NCBI GenBank assembly: GCA_963575745.1
Contig: CAUYUJ010011481.1
Location: 187,001-251,000, forward strand
Direction of reading: 5' to 3'
Length of the DNA: 64,000 nt
Source: Prorocentrum cordatum
Lineage: Eukaryota > Sar > Dinophyceae > Prorocentrales > Prorocentraceae
The notes under the pieces are model-generated. The model saw only the letters and a program-made list of their open reading frames with translations, did not search any database and was not told the DNA's origin. Position numbers and translations under genes: made by a program. Shown in pieces: positions 39,292 through 47,745 of the stretch. Position 1 is the stretch's first letter; every line of letters starts with the position of its first letter.

Positions 39292-39472
39292 CTCCGGATT
39301 CCATAATAAAGTAGGGGGGGTTACATTTGGCAGGGGGGTCTGATTCGATCTGTCTTGAAGGGTTAGGGGGGGTCCGGGCAAAGTGCCGCCCTTTCATGGA
39401 TGGTCTGGGGGGGTCTAAAACTTGTGGTCTGGGAGGATTGTGACCCCCTCCCTTTTATTACGAAATCTGGAG
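39292..39472. mobile_element. M2 Stowaway-like element, copy d (second subgroup, inverted)
   Basis: 181 bp with TA on both flanks; CTCCGGATTCCATAATAAAG ... TTACGAAATCTGGAG. Reverse complement of copy b. Confidence 0.9.
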
Positions 39473-39539
39473 TAATTACAACGAGATCCCAGCGAGCACT
39501 CAGAAGGCCTACCACGAGATCCTAACGAACACGCAAAAA

Positions 39540-39795
39540 GTATCTGACGCACGACCGGACGACGTGCCTCAAGCGGCTCATGATCTGGACCATTTGAGGC
39601 ATACCAGCGGTGCACGACTGGTACCTCTGAAGGCATACAGACGATATGCCTCAAGTGGTGCATGCCTAGTTACACTTGAGGCATACAGACGACACGTCTC
39701 AAGTGGTAATTATCCTGTACCACTCGGGGCATGCAGACGACAGGCATCAAGCGGTACCTCGTCGGTAACACTTGAGGCATACAGACGACATGTCC
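39540..39795. repeat. About 50-bp tandem repeat, each unit a hairpin
   Basis: Five units of (A)CTTGAGGCATACAGACGAC followed by (A)TGCCTCAAGTGGTA. TTGAGGCAT and (A)TGCCTCAA form a stem with a loop of about 9 bp. Units start near 39590, 39630, 39670, 39725 and 39770, starting from a degenerate one at 39549. Confidence 0.8.
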
Positions 39796-40190
39796 CACCT
39801 CCAAGAGCGCTCCCAAGAGGTTCCCAAGAGGCAAACCTCTGTGCGTGTCCTTGGGTGTTTGAAGGTTTCTGGCCTCATCGCCTTTTCGGCTTTCCGACGC
39901 TCCAAGATGGCCCAAGAGGCCCCAACTATTGCTACCAGACACCCCAAGACGGCCCCCCAAAAGGCCCTAAGACGTCCTCAGAAGGTCCCAATACGGCGCA
40001 GAAGGCGCCCAAAAACGGCCCAACATGGCCTCAAGAGGGGGATCACGAACCTAAAATCAGATTTTCTGACTCAACAGAGCCCCAGGGAACTTCAAGAGCG
40101 CTCAAGATGCCCCAGGAGGCCTCCAAGAGGCCCCAGGAGGCCCCCAGGACCCAAAAGTGCCCCAAGAGGCGCTCAAGAGGCCTCCTCCTC
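39790..40190. repeat. CCAAGAGGC array with T-rich spacer
   Basis: Spacer at 39842-39897 (GTTTGAAGGTTTCTGGCC, CCTTTTCGGCTTTCCGACGC) between array halves. The array ends in a TCC tract at 40180-40235. Confidence 0.8.
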
Positions 40191-40239
40191 CTCCTCCTCC
40201 TCCTCCTCCTCCCCCTCCTCCTCCTCCTCCTCCTCATTT

Positions 40240-40430
40240 GTCCTCATCCTCCCCCTCCTCCTCCTATTGCTCCCCCATGCGTTCCCCGAAGTCTTTCCAA
40301 ATCGACTCGGGGAACAACTGGCCCGATAGCTTGGTCAAGCTCTGGCTCAGCTGTCGGCCACAGAGGCGCTTCCAAAGTGGCAGGGGGCAGCGGTGATGCG
40401 CCGTAGGCGTCTTCGATCCGTCGCCCCCTG
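40240..40430 (-). pseudogene. R3 coding-like fragment, copy a
   Basis: On the minus strand one frame reads LWKRLCGRQLSQSLTKLSGQ, LFPESIWKDFGERMGEQ, nearly the same as the copy at 47713-47930. It lies just right of a TCC tract and a CCAAGAGGC array, as the other copy does. Frame-shifted relative to RRRLRRITAA upstream. Family unknown. Confidence 0.45.
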
Positions 40431-40822
40431 TTGCTTGCAGGAGGGGTGCCTGGCATGCAAAATCCTATCGTTTTTGGTATTGGTTCTTGTTCCAAGAGAA
40501 CTCCCCCTGGGGCTTCGGCCCGTCCCGCCAGGATCCCGGAAGGATCGCCCAGACCCGGCTCCAAAGGGCTTGTCCTGCTCCAGACGGCTCCAAGACGGCC
40601 CAATATGGCATCCGAGACACCTCCAAGACGGCCAACGCCGTGGCACGTTCAAGCATACAAGCATGCATGGTTGTTGCTTGCAACGGTTGCGCGTGACATG
40701 ACAAAACGCACTTCTAATGCAACGCAAATCACATGACAGGCGATGGCAGCATTTGCGATTTGGCCCAACATGGTAACACTCATGGCAAAGCAGAGCTGGC
40801 GCGGGAAATGCAAAAGAAACAT

Positions 40823-41092
40823 TCAATGCGAAACAAAATGCCCGATGATCCGCCACAGGTCGCGGGTGCCCTCGCTCTTGTACAAGCTGTCCAACACGCC
40901 GACCAAAGAATTGATACTCATATCCGAATCTGCCTTCGACCTCACACGCCTGCGCGTCAGGCGGCCCAACATCGCGTCCGAAACGCGCGCCTCCTCTGCA
41001 ACTTTGGGCTTGGTCCAAAACTGCTTCAACGGAACACATGCGTCGATGAAACAGGCAACAACACGTGGGCACCACGGAGACGCGAACGCCAA
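40823..41092 (-). CDS. Possible exon, unknown
   Basis: The frame reads FASPWCPRVVACFIDACVPL, KQFWTKPKVAEEARVSDAML, GRLTRRRVRSKADSDMSINS, LVGVLDSLYKSEGTRDLWRI, IGHFVSH-stop at 40823. Well-mixed composition and no repeats. No reliable start: an ATG-like GCGATG context is absent and the upstream frame has stops. Not recognised. It could be the 3' exon of a host gene. Confidence 0.35.
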   Translation of the reverse strand: MAFASPWCPRVVACFIDACVPLKQFWTKPKVAEEARVSDAMLGRLTRRRVRSKADSDMSINSLVGVLDSLYKSEGTRDLWRIIGHFVSH

Positions 41093-41129
41093 CGCATCTT
41101 ACGCAAATCAACGTTGCCATAATTGAAAT

Positions 41130-41369
41130 GAGCGACAAACAGTAGCAACATTAACACAATGAAGACAAGCCGTGACATCGGTTCGATCCGCCGTCAAAGC
41201 GGAATACGGAAACTAATGTTGGAAACTAATTGTGCAAACTATAAGTTGAAGTAGTTGTCAGTAGTTTCAAATTAATTCTACAACATTAAAAAATAAAATA
41301 AATTATAATAAGGAGCTGCTAATTTTTATAACAACTTAGTTTTTTAAGTTAATGAGTCTTAAGGGAAAA
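41130..41369. other. AT-rich non-coding stretch
   Basis: About 200 bp of AT-rich sequence (AAAAAATAAAATAAATTATA) without repeats. Could be an intron or an old insertion. Confidence 0.4.
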
Positions 41370-42002
41370 GGCCGCCAAGACGGCCCCAACAGGGCCCCAA
41401 GACGGCCAAAGAGGCCTCCAAGACGCCGAAGATGGCATCCAAGACGGCTAAGATGGCTCCAAGATGTCTCCAAAACGGCCCAAAGTGCACCGAAGACGGC
41501 CTCAGGTGGCCTCCAGATAGCCTGACACGGCCCAAGAGGCTACCCAGAGGCCTCCAAGACGGCCCCAGAGGCCTCCAAGACGTCCTCCAGGAGGGTCCGA
41601 AGAGACCAAAATCATTCATGTTCCTACGAGTTTTGAAGGATTTTGACATTTGTTTCTGTTCGGCCTTCCGACGGCCCAAGACGGCCCAAGAGGCCCCCAA
41701 GATCGCCCACGAGGTCTCCAAGATGGCCCCATGACGGCCCAAGAGGCCCCCAAGACGCCCCCCAGAGGGCCCAAGAGGCATCCAAAACTGCCAGAATGGC
41801 ATCCAAGACGGCTAAGATGGCCCCAAACTGCCTCCAAGACGGCCCAAGATGCACCCAAGACGGCCTAAGATGGCCCAAGACGGCCCAAGAAGCCCCCAAG
41901 AGGCCTCCAAGACGACCAAAAAAGGCGTCCAGGAAGTCTTCCAGGAGGGCACGAGGATGCCAGAATCATTGATTGTCCTAAGGTTGTTGAAAGATTTTGG
42001 CA
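41370..42002. repeat. CCAAGAGGC array with two spacers, LINE target
   Basis: Array, spacer 41603-41680 (CCAAAATCATTCATGTTCCT, AAGGATTTTGACATTTG), array, then a second spacer 41968-42002 (CCAGAATCATTGATTGTCCT, GAAAGATTTTGGCAT). The LINE is inserted in the second spacer; it resumes at 47342. Confidence 0.85.
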
Positions 42003-42003
42003 T
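41995..42003 (+). other. LINE target-site duplication, 3' side
   Basis: TTTTGGCAT, matching TTTTGGCAT at 47343-47351 beyond the 5' end. The final T overlaps the T/A tract. Confidence 0.75.
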
Positions 42004-42050
42004 TTTTTTTTTTTATATATATAAAAAAAAAAAAAATAAAAAAAAAAAAA
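42003..42050 (-). other. LINE 3' tail: T-run, ATATATAT, A-run
   Basis: On the element strand: T13-A-T14, ATATATAT, then A12 against the target site. The A-run is the expected poly(A) trace of target-primed reverse transcription. The preceding T-run makes the tail self-complementary. Confidence 0.8.
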
Positions 42051-44867
42051 GGCCCCTTCCCCCCATTGTTCAAGGTTTAGCGCCTGCCACACGCGTCGAC
42101 AAGCACGGTGCCGCCTCGATTGTATTCGGAGCCTGGCTTCAAATTGCTGCTGCGGGGTGCCAGGAAGACCATATCGAACTGAAGAGTGCATACTGAGAAA
42201 GGCATCACATAGCATAGAACTGAAAAGACGCTGGTCAGGACCCATCCCACGAAAAAGGAGGTAGAGGAGGAGCCAGGGCGAACCCTCAGGAGACCCAGAA
42301 GAACAGGGAGCCCAAGAGCCCATCCAATGTGAGAACAACTGCTGGAGCCTGGGGCACACGAGGTAGTGGTGCATGTCATCTAAGTCGGTCGGGGACGTCG
42401 GAGAACTAGGGCACCCAAGAAGACAGCCTCGAGGGGAAGCGTGAAATCGAGCACTAGTGCAAACACACCTGGAGAGCATACGTAGGTTGGCCAACGGGAT
42501 GTAAGGACTGGACTGACGGGCCAGGGCTTTGATGACTTTGCAAACCCAGACGATGTCCGAAAGGGGGACCTCAGGGATCCAAGCACAGGCACGCCGAAGG
42601 AGAGCTTCGTGAGGGGTGACGGCGGGACAGTGAAAGCGCCTCAGCGCACGCATATACTGCTTCTGTACATCCTTACGCTCATACAAAATCTGGAAGCCGT
42701 GGGATGCAACTTCGTCCTGGAAGGTGAACAAGTGAGTGAGGAAACTATTCACGTACCAGCCGCGCCGCTGCCGATATGGGCACCAATCATCATCTTCAAA
42801 AATCCGAGCGACTTGGTCACGGATCCGAGGCAGCTCATCACAACGTGCAATGTATCTCGCCCGAGTAGCATCTGCCACAAGCGAGAGCCGAGGGAACTCA
42901 ATAGGGAACCCATACACACAAAGGTGGGTACACATGTCGTAAGATAGCGCATTGTTAGGGCCAGCAGAGAGGAGACGGACACAGGATTGATAAGCTTTGT
43001 CTAGATCACGAGTGGGACGGTGCAGCTGCAAAAGGAAAGACAATAGAGAGACACAAAACGCTTTGAAAAGAACAATGGATTGAGCCAAACCAAGCCCCAG
43101 ATCCCGAATCTCACGCGTCCGCTTTTTGAGTTTAATAATGGATGCCGTGAACGCCACGTCCTCAGCCCCAAGACCAATCCAGACCCCAAGGTACTTCAGA
43201 CACTTAGTAATTTCAACCAGCTGATAGATGGGCCCCAGGTCAACCAGGAAATCACGAAGAGGGTCCCTGAGACGCTCGTAAGCCAGCAGAATCTGGCACT
43301 TCGGGAAATTGAGAGCCAGACCTATCGCGCCGTGAAGCAACTGCAAACACTTGAACAGCGGCTCGATGCCGTCGAAGATACAGCGGAGGCCGAAACAAAA
43401 ATCGTCGGCATACGCGAGAGACAAAGTCAGCTGAGATGGAAGCTTAGCCCTCACCCACGCTAGTACAGGTTCAACGGCCAGGATAAATAGAAGCATCGAG
43501 CTCGGGTCGCCTTGCCGAACTCCTCTCCCAATCGAGAAAGAACCAAACATCCTCCCAAAAATATAAATAATCGCAGAATTATCTTGATAAAGAGCCTGGA
43601 AGAACAAGATGACAGCAGACGGGACACCCATGGAGGCCAGCACGCGGAGGACCCAGGAGACCTTGATCGAGGGGAAGGCGGATTCGAAGTCCGTCAGGAC
43701 GAGCCCACTCGTATATCTATCACGAAGGTGGCACTCAAGAAGGAAACTTTCGGCCTCCATCACATTCGCGAGCATGTCGCGGCCACGGAAACATTTCTGT
43801 GGGGGCTGGAGAAGACAGTGCCGCGCAACCTTGCGCGTGAGAATCATAGCCATCGAGGCCGAGAAAATCTTGGCATCCGTATTTGTCATGCTTAGTGGAC
43901 GAGTACTAGCTGGTTCACGATAAACTCCCTCCCCCACCTCCGCCTCCGTTATCTTTTTGGGTAAGAAAACCATGAGACTCCGTTTCATATCATCGGGGAG
44001 ACCAGCCCGAGGGTTACGGATGAAAGCTTGGTAGCATTCGTAAAGAAGTTCACCAGCAGCGCGGGCCCTCCAGGCCGAGTAAGGGATCCCATCCTCCCCT
44101 GGCATGCTGTCTTTCCTCCCCCGTATCATCTGTAGCCACTCAAACTCACCCATCATCCACCCGTGCCCGATTAAGTCCTCTTCCTCCATCTCCTCAGGGA
44201 CCTCCGGCAACTTCGGCACAAAGTTAAGCAGCTCGGGCCAGAGGGACTCGTCGTCCTCAGTAGCAGCAAAGATAGTACCCCAGTGATCCTGTAGGGCCTG
44301 GGCAGCCTCTTCTTCTGTCTTGCTAATGTCCCCTGAAGCCGACAAGGTCCCTTGGAGCCACGTACGCCTTTTCATCTTCCGCCAGAGTTCCTTCCGAGCC
44401 GCCAACTTCCGCCGAGCATTCTCATCCCCCTCAGAGGGCACGGGTCCGAGCCCATGACCGAGCTGAGGCCAATGACTAGGCCTAGTGTCCTCAACCGAGT
44501 CCTGATTGAGAAACTCCTCCTCAGCAGACAGAAGAGCATTATGGAGACTCTGATCGCGTTGGCAGAGGGCCTCGCATCTGGCATCCTGAAGGCCGGCAGG
44601 AAAGTGAGCAGCGAGCGCCGGGTACGCGGCAACCGCCGCCGCAAGCTTGAAAGAGTCCCCCGCGCGCCATGCACGAAGGGCTTGCAGGGCACGAAAGTGT
44701 TTAGCTTCAGTAGTGTCAGCAGGTTTCAAGTTGACCAGACGTTTAACCTCCTCAGCAACTTCAAACACCAAAGATTTCGTTTCTGCAAGACGAGTCCACG
44801 GGTCACCACAGGGAAGGGCACCAATAGCGCCGTTCAAAAGCTCAGCGAATAAAGGGTGCCGAACAAC
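42051..44867 (-). CDS. LINE ORF2, reverse transcriptase part
   Basis: Same frame as the endonuclease, directly after the TGA at 44868-44870. Numbered from the TTG at 44837: an N-terminal linker region to about residue 230, then fingers/palm motifs. These are SMPGEDGIPYSAWR (244-257), STRPLSMTNTDAKIFS (311-326), the catalytic Asp motif LVLTDFESAFPSI (379-391), RGVRQGDPSSMLLF (438-451) and AYADDFCF (475-482, the YADD box), then CLKYLGVWIG. The C-terminal third ends with a Cys/His knuckle, GCLLGCP...DDMHHYLVCPRL. Reverse-transcribes element RNA at the nicked target. The frame has no stop before the tail: it reads through the T-run and A-run into flanking DNA, ending only at 41865. All RT motifs look intact. 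Confidence 0.9.
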
Positions 44868-46010
44868 TCAAGGAGCCAGACGTTTGGGAGCATCCTGAGG
44901 TCTGAAGGTGCTGATCGCGACGACTATCGGAATGTGGTCCGAGACCATGCCCGCCTTCAGGGCCCCCCGCGCCTCGCAAACAATCGTGAGGTCAGTGATC
45001 AAAGCCGAGGGAAGCGTACTGTACATACGGTCTAGCCGAGAAGAGTGGGTCGTGACACCGCCCCTGACCTCCCTCCTCGTGTCCTCACACTGGTAAAACT
45101 CAATCCAAGAGCCACACAGCCGATGAAATAGAGAAGTATGATTATCATCTCCAGGAGACCACCCACTACCATCCGCCCGAAGTCTCCCATCAGAGGAGAG
45201 CGCAAAGTTCCAGTCACCTACCAAGATAGTGAAACATTCAGCGGGGCTGGGAAGTTCACGAAGGATGGATCGTAAAGCGTTAGCATATACACACGTGAGC
45301 TCATTAGTGTTCGGCATGTGCGCATTGATGATACATAAATTCCCGAGAGGCCCAGAGAGGTAAGACTTGAGGATACGACCATCGATGAGGCTGGAGTGAG
45401 AAATAGTAGAGAAGAGCTTCGCAAACGCAGGCTGGATGCACGTGATCACACCACCAGTAGCAGCAGAGTCAGGGAACAGAGAGTGACCAATCTCAAAGTG
45501 CCGAAGTTCTCGCCGAAGCTCGTTTATATCCGCAATCTGTCCGTGGGTTTCCTGGGTACAAAAGACCGAGAGTTGGTTCGCGAGCTTCAGAAACTTCGCA
45601 AAGCGCGGGGCAGCCTTCATACTTTTAGTGCGAACAGCGGCGAGGAGGGCAGCAGTATTCCAAGATCCAATCTTCATCTCTGAGGGGGGGAAGAAGGGGC
45701 GGGTCCTGACCATAGAGACAGGGATTCCCTGATCTGTTCGGGGAGCGCTGCCAGAGACGCGATGCCCAGAACATTCTAGGGAAACGGACACAGAGGCCTG
45801 ATCAGCCGAGGCGGCACAGGCAGGGAGGGCACCGACGGGGAGCAGAGGCACACCTTCAGTCCAACAGCCAAAATGACTAGAGGTAATTAAGCGCCTAGAA
45901 GGAGCGACGATCAGGCTCGCGGCAGGGGGGCACTCTTCTGGAGGTGTCGCAGGCGCCGCACCCGTAGCCTGGGGCCCGTCACATTCCCCTCTAAAAGGGC
46001 TGCGATGCAT
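44868..46010 (-). CDS. LINE ORF2, AP-endonuclease part, ending in premature TGA
   Basis: ATG at 46008-46010, 17 nt inside the end of ORF1 and in another frame. After about 110 residues of Pro/Ala-rich lead, the APE fold begins: MKIGSWNTA (Asn118), VFCTQETHG (Glu154), CIINAHMPN (about 227-235), ILVGDWNFA (Asp266, Asn268), SRLDRMYS (Asp327) and MVSDHIPIV (Asp358-His359). These are the metal and phosphate ligands of L1-type endonucleases, which nick the target DNA. After KRLAP a TGA (44868-44870) stands where LINEs usually have a Trp (the W..(R)HP.F segment that leads to the RT). One base change from TGG would explain it. Confidence 0.9.
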   Translation of the reverse strand: MHRSPFRGECDGPQATGAAPATPPEECPPAASLIVAPSRRLITSSHFGCWTEGVPLLPVGALPACAASADQASVSVSLECSGHRVSGSAPRTDQGIPVSMVRTRPFFPPSEMKIGSWNTAALLAAVRTKSMKAAPRFAKFLKLANQLSVFCTQETHGQIADINELRRELRHFEIGHSLFPDSAATGGVITCIQPAFAKLFSTISHSSLIDGRILKSYLSGPLGNLCIINAHMPNTNELTCVYANALRSILRELPSPAECFTILVGDWNFALSSDGRLRADGSGWSPGDDNHTSLFHRLCGSWIEFYQCEDTRREVRGGVTTHSSRLDRMYSTLPSALITDLTIVCEARGALKAGMVSDHIPIVVAISTFRPQDAPKRLAP

Positions 46011-47151
46011 TCAAATGATCCACCCCCTCCTGCAGACGCTGGAGGTGGGGCTCAATAATAGCATGAAACTCCGCAAACTGATCAGGGAAAAAGTTGATAG
46101 CAACATGGGGCGGCTCAGACTCACTGTTCACAAGGTCAATGTGGCAGATCTGAACTGGGTCTTCAGCCGAACGAAGGATATACACATCTCCGCCAAGACC
46201 ATTGGACCCCATTTCCTTGCCAACCTGACGCATTATGGGAGCGAGCACACCACGAACCTTACCCATGGCAAGGAAGAGAAGCCGCGTGCCTGGGGCCATG
46301 TCCCTCTTGGCGCGGAGGGTGATCATCTGCTGGGGGTAGATCGGGTCGGGGAATTGGACTGGCGCACCAGCCTGGAGCATGTTCAGGAAGTCAGTAGCCT
46401 TGGTCGAGTCCGTGAAGTCCAAGGTGATCTTCTTGGTCATGTCGTATGTGCGTACCGTCGGGCGTGGGCTGGACAGAGGGACGCCAGCGGCCAGAATCAG
46501 ATCAGCGGCACGCCTCAGCGAGGCCTGCATCATCTTCCGAGGGAAGCCGACCACTATCACACGGTGGGCACGCTCCATGGCTGCATGCTTACCGTCAGGG
46601 CGTGGACCAGCAGCAGCAGCTCGGCGAGCCGTAGGCTCAGACCGTGGCGTAGGCGAACTCTGGAGCTCACACAGAGTTTCGTCGACGCGCTTCAACTTAA
46701 TGTCCACCGCTGCAGCAACCGCCTCCTGGATGGTGGCCGACGTGGACGCCTCAAGGGTCTGAAGCTTCACATTGAGCGTTTGGACATTCTTATCCGTGTT
46801 CGAGATGGAGCTCTGAAGCATCTGCACCTCCTGCGCGAAGTTCTGCTCCATCACCTCGATGCGGTAGTTCGAGGTTTTAATGCCGTCGATCAGCTGCTTC
46901 ATCCAACTGGGGGCCTTGTCAGGGGCAGTGCCGTCCTCATTATCTGACTCACTGCGGCGGCTCCTGGTACGTGTACGATCCGAGTAGCGCTCGCTGGAGT
47001 CCGTGCTTGGGCGACGGCGGCCTGCAGGACTCATTGAGTACCGTTCAGGGGACCGAGAATCATCTTCAGACTTGGGCTCCTTCTTCCTCACTGGCCGCCG
47101 AGACTGGGACCTGGCCTCTGACTTGGTGGACTTCCTAACGCCAGCAGGCAT
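45991..47151 (-). CDS. LINE ORF1 protein, coiled coil plus RRM-like domain
   Basis: ATG at 47149-47151 (MPAGVRKSTKSEARSQSRR), 386 residues; the frame is open further up to the leader but without ATG. Residues 1-80 are Ser/Arg/Lys-rich (RSQSRRPVRKKEPK, RTRTRSRR). About 85-165 form a coiled coil (MKQLIDGIKTSNYRIEVMEQ, NFAQEVQMLQSSISNTDKNV). From about 190 an RRM-like fold starts with ERAHRVIVVGFPRKMMQASL and has KKITLDFTDSTKATDFLNML. L1 ORF1 proteins use such a layout to trimerise and coat element RNA. The stop TAG at 45991-45993 overlaps the ORF2 start, so ORF2 may be reached by reinitiation or frameshift. No lesion seen. Confidence 0.85.
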   Translation of the reverse strand: MPAGVRKSTKSEARSQSRRPVRKKEPKSEDDSRSPERYSMSPAGRRRPSTDSSERYSDRTRTRSRRSESDNEDGTAPDKAPSWMKQLIDGIKTSNYRIEVMEQNFAQEVQMLQSSISNTDKNVQTLNVKLQTLEASTSATIQEAVAAAVDIKLKRVDETLCELQSSPTPRSEPTARRAAAAGPRPDGKHAAMERAHRVIVVGFPRKMMQASLRRAADLILAAGVPLSSPRPTVRTYDMTKKITLDFTDSTKATDFLNMLQAGAPVQFPDPIYPQQMITLRAKRDMAPGTRLLFLAMGKVRGVLAPIMRQVGKEMGSNGLGGDVYILRSAEDPVQICHIDLVNSESEPPHVAINFFPDQFAEFHAIIEPHLQRLQEGVDHLNASQPF

Positions 47152-47304
47152 CGGAGCAACTGGAGTAATCCGAACCGTTGTGGAGGGAAAAAGGAAACGC
47201 GTGCTTTGGCGCACGTCTGTTCAGTGCGAGGTCCTGACCTCGGGAAGCTCGAGCCTCCCCGTCGGCAGCGACCAAGGTTCAAACCCCAGGGAACAGATTT
47301 GAGC

Positions 47305-47319
47305 CTTGAGCCAAAATGG
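47305..47319 (-). promoter_or_regulatory. Relict (shortened) dinoflagellate spliced leader
   Basis: CCATTTTGGCTCAAG, the last 15 nt of DinoSL, directly downstream of a complete leader. This is what remains when a new leader is trans-spliced to the AG inside an older leader (CCGTAG|CC). Confidence 0.95.
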
Positions 47320-47341
47320 CTTGAGCCAAAATGGCTACGGA
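47320..47341 (-). promoter_or_regulatory. Complete dinoflagellate spliced leader (DinoSL)
   Basis: All 22 nt match the published DinoSL, beginning TCCGTAG and ending GCCATTTTGGCTCAAG. It starts exactly at the LINE 5' boundary set by the target duplication, so it came in with the cDNA. Confidence 0.97.
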
Positions 47342-47351
47342 TTTTTGGCAT
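47342..47351 (+). other. LINE target-site duplication, 5' side
   Basis: TTTTTGGCAT directly outside the leader, pairing with 41995-42003 (one T longer). Confidence 0.75.
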
Positions 47352-47745
47352 GTGTTTCTTCTCGGCATTCCGACGCCTCAGACGGCCCAAAAGGCACCCC
47401 AAACGGCCCCCAGAGGGCCCAAGAGGCCTCCAAGACGCCCAAGATGGCCTCTCAAAACCCTTGAGATGCTCCAATAAGGCCCCAAGACGACCCAGGCAGG
47501 TCCCCAAGACGGCTTCCGACAGCGTCAGACAAGCCAGGAACGCCCTAAGACGGCCAAAGAGGCCCTAAAGAAGCCCCCAAAGGCCCACACAAATCTTCCA
47601 AGAGGCCCCCAGGAAGCTCCCAGGAGGCCCCCAGAGTGCCCCAAGAGGCGCCTAAGAGGCCTCCTACTCCTCCTCCTCCTCCTCCTCCTCCGCCTCCTCA
47701 TCATCATCATCCTCATCCTTTTCCCTCATCCTCCCCCTCCTCTTC
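47352..47745. repeat. CCAAGAGGC array and TCC tract, continuation of the LINE target
   Basis: Begins GTGTTTCTTCTCGGCATTCC, GACGCC, the right half of the array spacer; array to 47665; TCC/ATC tract 47664-47745. Confidence 0.85.

Larger units (their letters stand above)
42004..47341 (-). mobile_element. Full-length LINE retrotransposon with spliced-leader 5' end
   Basis: 5.34 kb. From its 5' end (right): full DinoSL (47341-47320), shortened DinoSL (47319-47305), a leader of about 150 nt, ORF1 (47151-45991), ORF2 endonuclease (46010-44868), an in-frame TGA, ORF2 reverse transcriptase (44867 onward), T/A tail. TTTTGGCAT duplications on both sides and the uninterrupted target (array spacer) elsewhere in the window fix both ends. 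The layout (ORF1 with coiled coil and RRM-like domain, APE-type endonuclease, RT, C-terminal CCHC-like knuckle, no RNase H seen) is L1-like. Confidence 0.9.

Noticed and set aside
39540-39795. CRISPR array
   Set aside because: The spacers are not unique sequences of constant length, units drift, there are no cas genes, and the host is eukaryotic.
46015-46947. 310-residue frame on the + strand
   Set aside because: Antisense shadow of LINE ORF1.
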